Positions 1 through 5,669 of a stretch of DNA of 8,417 nucleotides are shown piece by piece. Both the position numbers and the translations under genes were made by a program. How positions within the stretch are numbered: position 1 is the first letter of the stretch; every line of letters begins with the position of its first letter. A model generated the notes under the pieces. That model saw only the letters and a program-made list of their open reading frames with translations, searched no databases and was not told where the DNA came from. The DNA comes from Thiomonas sp. GTDB taxonomy: Bacteria > Pseudomonadota > Gammaproteobacteria > Burkholderiales > Burkholderiaceae_C. The stretch is taken from assembly GCA_028706735.1 (NCBI GenBank), contig JAQTVS010000109.1:1-8417 (forward strand), given 5' to 3'.

Positions 1-84
1 TCTCATGGCACTCACCAGATGGCCCGCGCACGCGTTGAGCACGATCGGCCCACGCCGCGTTGCCTCAGAATCCGCGCCGTCCAC
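1..84 (-). CDS. possible 5' end of a divergent gene (partial, uncertain)
   Basis: Read on the minus strand, an open frame runs from a GTG at 84-82 off the left edge, with an in-frame ATG at 6-4. The translated stretch begins roughly MDGADSEATRRGPIVLNACA and continues to the edge without a stop. From about position 45 down its third codon positions are GC-rich, like the real genes here. The ATG at 6 is preceded by GGTGAG four bases upstream, a reasonable ribosome site, so the gene may start there, leaving only two codons in view. I do not recognise the family. It could equally be non-coding intergenic sequence. Confidence 0.22.
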   Translation of the reverse strand, partial: MDGADSEATRRGPIVLNACAGHLVSAMR

Positions 85-104
85 CCCGATCGCATGCGAT
101 CGGG
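85..104. repeat. perfect 20-bp palindrome
   Basis: CCCGATCGCA is followed directly by its exact reverse complement TGCGATCGGG. It lies in the spacer upstream of the ABC permease gene and two bases before a second, longer palindrome, so the pair looks like one composite intergenic element. It could also be an operator. It lacks a T-tract, so it is not a standard terminator. Confidence 0.6.
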
Positions 105-105
105 A

Positions 106-143
106 TCAAGTCCGACAGACTCCTAGGAGCCTGTCGGGCTTGA
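106..143. repeat. 38-bp imperfect palindrome (REP-like candidate)
   Basis: The left half is TCAAG, T, CCGACAG, A, CTCCT. The right half is AGGAG, C, CTGTCGG, G, CTTGA. The halves are reverse complements except at two positions, 111/138 and 119/130. In RNA from either strand one of these pairs would be a G-U wobble and the other a mismatch, so a long hairpin could form both ways. The form and intergenic location resemble dispersed palindromic repeats in Burkholderiales genomes. Copy number cannot be seen in this window. Confidence 0.55.
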
Positions 144-292
144 GTCGCGTCGCTGCGGCTGGAAACGACCGGATACTTTTGCATGCGGCCCGCAACGCGC
201 GCAAGATCGAAATTTCTCCCGCGGCTGGTTAGACTTGGCGGCTGTTTTTCCTGCAAATCCCGTTCCCGCAAAACCCATTTCCGCGCGTTTTC
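144..292. other. intergenic leader upstream of the permease gene
   Basis: About 150 bases lie between the palindromes and the permease start. The permease frame has an in-frame stop (TAG) at 230-232 and no ATG, GTG or TTG between it and the ATG at 293. I see no convincing -35/-10 pair and no strong Shine-Dalgarno sequence directly before 293. The promoter of the transporter operon presumably lies here but I cannot place it. Confidence 0.4.
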
Positions 293-2005
293 ATGGCATT
301 TCACTTCCGTCCTCTGGCGTTGCCGCTGCCCAACCGCCGCGACCTGATCGCGTTGCCGCTGGTCATCGGCATGCTGCTGATCATCGGCCACGCCAGCCGG
401 CAGATGGCGGTGCCGTTCCATCTGGGCGAGCGCATCGCGCTCTCGCTCGATCCGGGCAACCTGCCGGAATATGCCCTTTACACCGTGCTGCGCATGCTGG
501 CCGCGCTGGCCGCCAGCACCGTCTTCACCCTGATCTATGCCTGGGTCGCGGCCAACAATCGCTACGCCGAAAAGGTGATGGTGCCGCTGCTTGACGTGCT
601 GCAGTCGGTGCCCATCCTGGGTTATCTGTCCATCACGGTGACCGGCTTCATCGCCCTGTTTCCCGGCAGCATGCTGGGCCTGCAGTTCGCGGTGATTTTC
701 GCCGTGTGGACTTCGCAGGTCTGGAACATGACCTTCAGCCTGTACCAGTCGCTCAAGACCGTGCCGCGCGACCTCACCGAGGCCGCCACGCTCTACCGCC
801 TCAACGCCTGGCAGCGCTTCTGGAAGCTCGAACTGCCCTACGCCGCCCCCGGCCTGCTGTGGAACGCGATGATGTCCATGTCAGGCGGCTGGTTCTTTGT
901 TGTCGCCGCCGAGGCGCTCACCGTGGCCGGGCAGCAGGTGTCGGTGCCGGGCATCGGCTCTTTTATCGCCGCGGCGATCGGGGCCAAGGATCTGGGCGCC
1001 ATCGGCTGGGCGATTCTGGCCATGGTGGTGGTGATTCTGTCCTACGACTTTCTGTTGTTCCGCCCCATCGTCGCCTGGGCCGACAAATTCCGCCTGGACA
1101 ACACCGTCAGCGTGGATGCGCCGCGTTCGGTGGTGCTCGACTTTCTGCGCCGCACCCGCCTCACCCAGCGGCTAGCCCGGCTGCCTGCCGTGCTGTGGGA
1201 GATGAGCGTGCGCCTGCTGCCCGCGGTGCCGCTGCACAAGTCGCCGCAGCGCGCGCCTTCCGTGTGGGGCGACCGGGTGTTCATCGCCAGCATGCTGTTG
1301 TTCACCCTCGGTCTGATCGTGGCGCTGTTTCTGGTGTTGCCGCGCGACTTCGGCTGGCCGCAGGTGGGACATGTGCTGCTGCTCGGAGCGTTCACCGCGC
1401 TCAAAGTGTTCGTGCTGGTGGCGCTTTCCGCGCTGATCTGGGTGCCCGTGGGTATCTGGGTCGGGCTGCGTCCGCGCTGGGCTGCGGTGGCGCAGCCGGT
1501 GGCGCAGTTTCTTGCGGCTTTCCCCGCCAACCTGCTGTTCCCGCTCGTAGTCGTGGCCATCGTCCACTGGCACCTCAACGTCAATGTGTTCACCGCGCCG
1601 CTGATGGTTCTGGGTAGCCAGTGGTACATCCTGTTTTCGGTCATCGGCGCGGCCTCGGCCCTGCCCAGCGACTTGCGCGAGGCCGGGCGCAACCTTGGGC
1701 TGCGTGGCTGGCTGCTGTGGCGCAAACTCTATCTGCCTGCCGTGTTTCCAGGTTTCGTCACCGGGGCGCTCACCGCCTCCGGCGGGGCGTGGAATGCCAG
1801 CATCGTGGCGGAAGTGGTGAGCTGGGGCAGTCACACTCTGGTCGCCACCGGGCTGGGGGCCTACATCACCGAGGCCACACAGCAGGGGCAGACGCTGAAG
1901 GTAGGGCTTGGCGTGGGCGTCATGGCGCTGTACGTCATCGCCATCAACCGGCTGGTCTGGCACCGGCTCTACAAAATTGCCGCCACGCGCGTGCGGCTCG
2001 ATTGA
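293..2005 (+). CDS. ABC transporter permease, two fused permease domains (NitT/TauT-like, anion type)
   Basis: This 570-residue inner-membrane protein would form both transmembrane halves of an ABC importer. It carries two copies of the binding-protein-dependent permease domain. The cytoplasmic 'EAA' coupling loops that dock on the ATPase are at residues 163-182 (EAATLYR...LP) and 463-482 (EAGRNLG...LP), exactly 300 residues apart. Downstream SGG...E segments repeat with the same offset (197-207 and 496-507). In the first loop the usual glycine is Arg169, whereas the second loop keeps Gly469. Hydrophobic helices occur around 19-33, 66-86, 108-140, 234-258, 328-349, 362-391, 404-426 and 538-552, with a polar linker near 262-327. 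This matches the 'anion transport, duplicated permease' family. The start is the first start codon after an in-frame stop. The ATPase gene follows 92 bp later. No binding protein is visible, so the substrate is not known; nitrate, sulfonate or bicarbonate are only family-level analogies. Confidence 0.9.
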   Translation: MAFHFRPLALPLPNRRDLIALPLVIGMLLIIGHASRQMAVPFHLGERIALSLDPGNLPEYALYTVLRMLAALAASTVFTLIYAWVAANNRYAEKVMVPLLDVLQSVPILGYLSITVTGFIALFPGSMLGLQFAVIFAVWTSQVWNMTFSLYQSLKTVPRDLTEAATLYRLNAWQRFWKLELPYAAPGLLWNAMMSMSGGWFFVVAAEALTVAGQQVSVPGIGSFIAAAIGAKDLGAIGWAILAMVVVILSYDFLLFRPIVAWADKFRLDNTVSVDAPRSVVLDFLRRTRLTQRLARLPAVLWEMSVRLLPAVPLHKSPQRAPSVWGDRVFIASMLLFTLGLIVALFLVLPRDFGWPQVGHVLLLGAFTALKVFVLVALSALIWVPVGIWVGLRPRWAAVAQPVAQFLAAFPANLLFPLVVVAIVHWHLNVNVFTAPLMVLGSQWYILFSVIGAASALPSDLREAGRNLGLRGWLLWRKLYLPAVFPGFVTGALTASGGAWNASIVAEVVSWGSHTLVATGLGAYITEATQQGQTLKVGLGVGVMALYVIAINRLVWHRLYKIAATRVRLD

Positions 2006-2029
2006 TTGCCGCCTGATATGAGATCCCCC

Positions 2030-2082
2030 TGACTTGCTGCGCGCGTTTCCCCCAAGGGGGCCCTTCGGAACGGACGTGCGCA
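2030..2082. repeat. GC-rich hairpin between the two transporter genes
   Basis: The spacer between permease and ATPase contains CCCCCAAGGGGG at 2049-2060, running into GGGCCCTTCGG. An outer pairing of CGTTTCC (near 2044) with GGAACGG (near 2068) can enclose it, and TTGC/GCAA ends extend it further imperfectly. There is no T-run, so it is unlikely to be a full terminator. It may be an intergenic repeat or an mRNA-stabilising or attenuating structure that sets the permease:ATPase ratio. Confidence 0.4.
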
Positions 2083-2097
2083 ACTGAATGACCCAGC

Positions 2098-3453
2098 ATG
2101 AATGCCATGAACTCTAGCGAACTGTCCAGCGCACCTGACGCCGCGTCTTCGACGCCCATCTTTCATCTGGCCGGAGTGCGCAAGTCGTATCGCACGCCAG
2201 AAGGAAGCGAGCTGGTCATCCTCGACGGCGTCGATCTCGACCTGCGCGACGGTGAAATTCTGGTGCTGCTGGGGCGTTCCGGCTCGGGCAAGTCCACCCT
2301 GCTGCGCACCCTGGCCGGGCTGGTGTCCGCGACCAGCGGCACCGCGCTGCACCGCGGCAAGCCGATCGACGGCCCGGTGCCGGGGCTGGCGATGGTGTTC
2401 CAGAGCTTTGCGCTGTTTCCCTGGCTGACGGTGCTGCAGAACGTGGAACTGGGGCTGGAGGCGCTCAAGGTGCCGCCCGCAGAGCGCCGCGCCCGCGCGC
2501 TGGCGGCCATCGACCTCATCGGCCTCGACGGCTTCGAGTCGGCCTATCCGCGCGAGCTGTCGGGCGGCATGCGCCAGCGTGTCGGTTTCGCCCGCGCGCT
2601 GGTGATCAACCCCGACGTGCTGCTGATGGACGAGCCGTTCTCCGCGCTCGACGTGCTCACCGCTGAAACCCTGCGCACCGACCTGCTTGACCTCTGGGCC
2701 GAACGCAAAATCCCCACCCGCGGCATTCTGCTGGTGTCGCACAACATCGAAGAAGCCGTGCTCATGGCCGACCGCATCGTCATCCTCGGCTCCAACCCCG
2801 GACGGGTGATCAGCGAAATGCACATCGACCTGCCGCATCCGCGCGAGCGTGAATCGCAGCAGTTCCGCGATCTGGTCGAAGGCATCTACGGCGCCATGAC
2901 CGCCCGGCCGACCGGGCGCGACGCGGTGCGCAAACAGGCGCCGGGCATCGGCCTGCGTCTGCCTTCGCTCTCGGTCAACGCGCTGGCCGGCCTGCTCGAA
3001 GAGCTCGACGCGCTGGAAAAAAGCAATGCCAACACCCGCATCAGCCTGCCCGAACTGGCCGAGGACATGCACTTTTCGGTGGACGACCTGTTTCCGCTGA
3101 TTGAAGGCGTGGAACTGCTCGGCTTCGCCCAGGTGGAAGACGGCGACATCATGCTGCTGCCCGCGGGGCGAATCTTTGTCGATGGCAGCCTGCAGGAACG
3201 CAAAGAGCTGTTCGCCCGCCACCTGATCGACCGTGTGCCGCTGGTGGCGCGCATCCGCACGGTGCTCGACGAGCGCTTCAACCACCGCGCGCCCGACTCC
3301 CGTTTTCTCACCGAACTCGAAGATCATCTCAGCGAGGACGAGGCCCGCCGCGTGCTCGACACCGCCATCGACTGGGGCCGCTACGCCGAGGTTTACGCCT
3401 ACGACGACAACGCCGAAGTCTTCAGCCTCGACAATCCCGAAGCGGACGAATGA
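2098..3453 (+). CDS. ABC transporter ATP-binding protein with C-terminal AAA-associated domain
   Basis: This 451-residue cytoplasmic ATPase should power the fused permease encoded just upstream. The nucleotide-binding domain (about 20-260) has every expected element: Walker A GRSGSGKST (59-67), Q-loop Gln102, signature LSGGMRQR (154-161), Walker B VLLMDEP with catalytic Glu179, D-loop SALD (182-185) and switch His215. It resembles NitT/TauT-family ATPases, which are usually about 250-270 residues. The remaining 190 or so residues form a second domain (about 288-445) like the AAA-associated C-terminal domain found on ATPases paired with duplicated permeases. It is predicted to be mostly helical and acidic at its end, and may have a regulatory role. 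No clear ribosome site decides between ATG 2098 and ATG 2107. The stop codon merges into the A-tract of the terminator that closes the operon. Confidence 0.9.
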   Translation: MNAMNSSELSSAPDAASSTPIFHLAGVRKSYRTPEGSELVILDGVDLDLRDGEILVLLGRSGSGKSTLLRTLAGLVSATSGTALHRGKPIDGPVPGLAMVFQSFALFPWLTVLQNVELGLEALKVPPAERRARALAAIDLIGLDGFESAYPRELSGGMRQRVGFARALVINPDVLLMDEPFSALDVLTAETLRTDLLDLWAERKIPTRGILLVSHNIEEAVLMADRIVILGSNPGRVISEMHIDLPHPRERESQQFRDLVEGIYGAMTARPTGRDAVRKQAPGIGLRLPSLSVNALAGLLEELDALEKSNANTRISLPELAEDMHFSVDDLFPLIEGVELLGFAQVEDGDIMLLPAGRIFVDGSLQERKELFARHLIDRVPLVARIRTVLDERFNHRAPDSRFLTELEDHLSEDEARRVLDTAIDWGRYAEVYAYDDNAEVFSLDNPEADE

Positions 3454-3484
3454 AAAAAGGGCGAACCGAAGTTCGCTTTTTTTT
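3453..3484 (+). terminator. strong intrinsic terminator, usable in both directions
   Basis: The stem GCGAAC (3461-3466), loop CGAA and GTTCGC (3471-3476) is followed by eight T residues (3477-3484). Six A residues (3453-3458) precede it, beginning in the stop codon of the ATPase gene. On the minus strand the same stem closes a C(UUCG)G tetraloop, one of the most stable RNA loops, and is followed after CC by six T residues. It can therefore also end transcripts of the convergent lipoprotein gene, about 90 bp away. Confidence 0.9.
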
Positions 3485-3575
3485 GAGCGCCCCAGGAGTG
3501 GATGCGCTCAGCCCATCCCCGTGGGGGTCAAGGAAACGTGGGGCGGCCCGACATTTTCTTGAGGGAACATGCCGA

Positions 3576-4022
3576 TCAGGGCTTGGCGGCCTGTGTGGCC
3601 TTGTCCATCGCGCCGTGCGCCGCATCAGCGGCTTTTTCTTTCACCGTGTTGACTGCGCCAGCCGCAGCGTCCTTGGCCTTGTCTGCGGCATTGGACACCG
3701 CATTGGCGCCCGAATGCACGGCCGCACTGGCGGCTCCGGTTGCCGCGCTGGCTGCGCCGCCAACGGCATGAGCGGCCGCGCTCGCCGCGCCTTGGGCTGC
3801 GCTGGCTGCTTGGTTCACCATGCCACCCGCAGCGCTGGCTGCGCCGGCAACGGCGCCGTGCGCCGCGCTGGCGGCTGCACCCGCAGCGCTGGCGCCCGCG
3901 GCGACCGCAGAGCTCGCGGCGGATTGGGCCGCGCTGGCAGCGCCGCTGGCGGCTTGTTCAGTTTTTTGGCAGGCCGCCAGCGAAAGCAGGCCGGCGGCGA
4001 TCAGGGCAAGTTTGAATTTCAT
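3576..4022 (-). CDS. small alanine-rich predicted lipoprotein
   Basis: This encodes 148 residues. The N-terminus MKFKLALIAAGLLSLAAC is a lipoprotein signal peptide with lipobox LAAC. Cleavage before Cys18 would give a lipid-anchored mature protein of about 131 residues. Residue 19 is Gln rather than Asp, favouring outer-membrane sorting by the usual Lol rule. The mature part is about 45% alanine, with Ser, Gly and Gln and no Phe, Tyr or Trp. It is built of loose AASAAxG-type repeats. The last 40 residues become charged (DKAKDAAAG, VKEKAADAAHG, MDKATQAAKP), like LEA-type or other amphipathic helices. The chosen start at 4022 has GGAG five bases upstream and begins the signal peptide exactly; an in-frame start at 4073 would add 17 residues that spoil it. 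The gene stands alone, convergent with the ABC operon and divergent from the glycosyltransferase gene. Function is unknown; an envelope or stress role is a guess. Confidence 0.8.
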   Translation of the reverse strand: MKFKLALIAAGLLSLAACQKTEQAASGAASAAQSAASSAVAAGASAAGAAASAAHGAVAGAASAAGGMVNQAASAAQGAASAAAHAVGGAASAATGAASAAVHSGANAVSNAADKAKDAAAGAVNTVKEKAADAAHGAMDKATQAAKP

Positions 4023-4027
4023 GGAGA

Positions 4028-4032
4028 CTCCA
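4028..4032 (-). promoter_or_regulatory. ribosome binding site of the lipoprotein gene
   Basis: On the minus strand TGGAG precedes the ATG at 4022 by five bases. It decides the start over the longer in-frame alternative at 4073, which would put 17 polar residues before the signal peptide. Confidence 0.7.
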
Positions 4033-4135
4033 AGTCGGATTTGGTGGGGGTGAAACGGATATATTTCCGTCATCGCGTCGAATCTGACATGATTCTGTGC
4101 ATTTTCTCAATCTATTCACGATGAAATTTACAAAA

Positions 4136-4153
4136 TTCCCGGATTGCCGGGAA
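4136..4153. promoter_or_regulatory. perfect hairpin in the divergent intergenic region
   Basis: TTCCCGG (4136-4142) and CCGGGAA (4147-4153) form a 7-bp perfect stem around ATTG. It lies in an unusually AT-rich patch between the lipoprotein start (4022) and the glycosyltransferase start (4202). A second, weaker inverted pair TGACG/CGTCA (4158-4162 and 4172-4176) surrounds TGATCA just downstream. Either could be a regulator site for the divergent genes. No T-tract follows, so it is not a standard terminator. No regulator is identifiable. Confidence 0.4.
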
Positions 4154-4201
4154 ACCATGACGTGATCATTTCGTCACTTGTCGGGTGTATCTTGCCCCGT
4201 C

Positions 4202-5401
4202 ATGTTCAACATTGCGCAAATGAAAAAAACTGTCGATCTCATCTATTTCAATGCAGGCGGGGGCCACCGGGCTTCCGCGCTGGCTCTGCAGCAAAGCATC
4301 GCGCAATCCGGCCTGCCCTGGCAGGTGCGCCTGGTTAATCTGACCGACGTGCTCGATCCGCAGGGCACCCTGCGCAAGTACACGTTTTCGCCGGAAGACT
4401 ATTACAACGCCCGCCTCGCCCGGGGTCTGACCTTGGGTTTGCGGCACGAGCTCAAGCTGTTGCAGGGTGCGCTGCGTCTGCTGCATCCCACCCTGTTGAA
4501 AATTCTCAAGTTGCACTGGCTGCGCACCGAGCCGGATCTGGTGGTGTCGCTGATTCCCAACTTCAATCGTGCGCTGTATGACAGCCTGACGGCCACATTG
4601 CCTGGCGTGCCTTATGTCACCTTGCTGACCGACCTGGCCGACTTTCCGCCGCATTTCTGGATGGAGCAGGGGCAGGATCAGCATCTCATCTGCGGCTCGG
4701 AACGTGCGGTGCAGCAGGCGCTGGACGCTGGCTTCCCCCCGGAAAAGGTGCATGCCACGTCCGGCATGATCATCCGCCCGGACTTTTACAGCGCGCCGCA
4801 GAACTTCGACCGTATCGCCCGTCTGCTGGCGATGGGCTTCGACCCGCAGCGCCCCGTTGGCGTGGTGATGTTCGGGGGGCACGGCTCGCGCAGCATGCTG
4901 GCCATTGCCGAGCGCCTGCCCGAGACTCAGCTCATTTTCATGTGCGGGCACAACGACAAACTGGCCGCCAAGTTGCGCGCCCTGCCCGCCGCCGCGCCGC
5001 GCCATGTGATGGGCTTCACCAGCGCGGTGGCCGATGTGATGCGGCTGGGCGATTTTTTCATCGGCAAGCCCGGCCCCGGTTCGCTCAGCGAGGCGCTGCA
5101 TCTGGGGCTGCCGGTCATCGTCGCCCGCAATGCCTGGACCATGCCGCAGGAGCGCTACAACACCGATTGGGTGCGCGACAACGGTTATGGCCTGGTGCTG
5201 CCGAGTTTTCGCGCCATTGCGGCAGAACTGCCTGCGTTTCTGGCCGAGCTTGCGGCGTTTCGCGCGCGGGTTGCGGCACATCCGAACCGTGCGGTGTTCG
5301 AGGCGCCGCAGATTCTTGCGGACATTTTGCGCCGCGCCGATGGCGTCGATCCGCAGGCCGGTGCGCTGCTTACCCGCCGCCTTTCTGAAAGTGGCCACTG
5401 A
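4202..5401 (+). CDS. glycosyltransferase, MGDG synthase/MurG-like (GT28 superfamily)
   Basis: This 399-residue protein is predicted to be a GT-B fold sugar transferase. The N-terminal half opens with a beta strand and the glycine-rich loop NAGGGHR (17-23), as in monogalactosyldiacylglycerol synthases and MurG, where it lies near the acceptor and phosphate site. The C-terminal half carries FGGHGSRSM (224-232), GFTSAVADVM (271-280) and the nucleotide-sugar signature GKPGPGSLSEAL (288-299) with Glu297, then a conserved-looking PQERYN (315-320). No signal peptide or membrane helix is seen, so it probably works at the inner face of the membrane. Donor and acceptor cannot be read; a UDP-sugar and a lipid are the family expectation. 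ATG 4202 is preferred. ATG 4220 (MKKTVDLIYF) is a credible alternative, and neither has a clear ribosome site. The 3' end overlaps the convergent small gene by 32 bp. It is not obviously functionally linked to either neighbour. Confidence 0.8.
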   Translation: MFNIAQMKKTVDLIYFNAGGGHRASALALQQSIAQSGLPWQVRLVNLTDVLDPQGTLRKYTFSPEDYYNARLARGLTLGLRHELKLLQGALRLLHPTLLKILKLHWLRTEPDLVVSLIPNFNRALYDSLTATLPGVPYVTLLTDLADFPPHFWMEQGQDQHLICGSERAVQQALDAGFPPEKVHATSGMIIRPDFYSAPQNFDRIARLLAMGFDPQRPVGVVMFGGHGSRSMLAIAERLPETQLIFMCGHNDKLAAKLRALPAAAPRHVMGFTSAVADVMRLGDFFIGKPGPGSLSEALHLGLPVIVARNAWTMPQERYNTDWVRDNGYGLVLPSFRAIAAELPAFLAELAAFRARVAAHPNRAVFEAPQILADILRRADGVDPQAGALLTRRLSESGH

Positions 5402-5669
5402 AACGTTGCCACCAGAGCTGGCGCTGCGCGGGTGCTGGCGCCTCCAGGGCGACGTCGGCCAGCCAGCGTTCCAGCACGATCAGGCCCAGCCGCGTGGGCG
5501 CCGTGGGGTGCAGGCGAATGGACCACTGACATCCCACGTCCTCGCCCGAGAATGCGTCTGGTGCGGATTCCTGCAGGCCTGGGAATGCGGCTTTGAGCTG
5601 GCGCGCAAATTCGCTGCGGGTGATGGCCATGTCCAGCGTGGCGCGCGCGGGCGACTGCGCGTCAAACAT
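5370..5669 (-). CDS. unrecognised 99-residue protein closing the AOR operon
   Basis: I do not recognise this family. The ATG at 5669-5667 shares its A with the TGA stop of the MoaD-like gene (TGATG), and GGGAGGG lies just upstream, so translation is very likely coupled. A GTG at 5672 would add one residue. The protein is soluble-looking, about 11 kDa, with no signal peptide or membrane segment. It has an amphipathic stretch ITRSEFARQLKAAFPGL (16-32), one Cys (47), Trp at 49, 69, 86 and 87, a strand-like SIRLHPT and LGLIVLERW, and a C-terminus ending in KGGG. The position after a MoaD-like gene suggests a role in AOR maturation or cofactor insertion, as an inference from context. Its last 32 bp lie antisense to the end of the glycosyltransferase gene. 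GC-rich shadow ORFs are common here, but the coupling and the uninterrupted frame favour a real gene. Confidence 0.68.
   Translation of the reverse strand: MFDAQSPARATLDMAITRSEFARQLKAAFPGLQESAPDAFSGEDVGCQWSIRLHPTAPTRLGLIVLERWLADVALEAPAPAQRQLWWQRFSGHFQKGGG

Noticed and set aside
5..232. 75-codon plus-strand frame at the left edge
   Set aside because: It runs through both palindromes, has no ribosome site and gives a product with no recognisable features.
1172..2083. 303-codon minus-strand frame opposite the permease
   Set aside because: It is a shadow of the permease gene: His/Gln/Gly-rich, no domain, and opposite a frame with clear membrane helices and EAA loops.
1969..3327. Long minus-strand open frame (about 450 codons) opposite the ATPase gene
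   Set aside because: It is antisense to a gene with all ABC motifs. Its product is rich in His, Gln, Arg and Ala without domain structure, typical of shadow frames in GC-rich genes.
293..3453. Assignment of the ABC unit as a tungstate/molybdate transporter serving the AOR
   Set aside because: Attractive by proximity, but a fused duplicated NitT/TauT-like permease is not the TupABC, WtpABC or ModABC architecture, and the unit is separated from the AOR operon by two unrelated genes on other transcripts.
3576..4022. Phasin or histone H1-like reading of the Ala/Lys-rich C-terminus
   Set aside because: The protein has a clear lipobox signal peptide, so it is exported, which does not fit a cytoplasmic granule or DNA-binding protein.
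3450..4124. Plus-strand frame of 224 codons across the terminator and the lipoprotein gene
   Set aside because: It begins inside the terminator, and its Gly/Arg/Cys-rich product is the complement of the alanine repeats; the minus frame has a signal peptide and ribosome site.
4166..5398. 410-codon minus-strand frame opposite the glycosyltransferase
   Set aside because: The plus-strand frame carries the GT motifs, while the reverse product is low-complexity Gln/His/Arg-rich with no recognisable domain.
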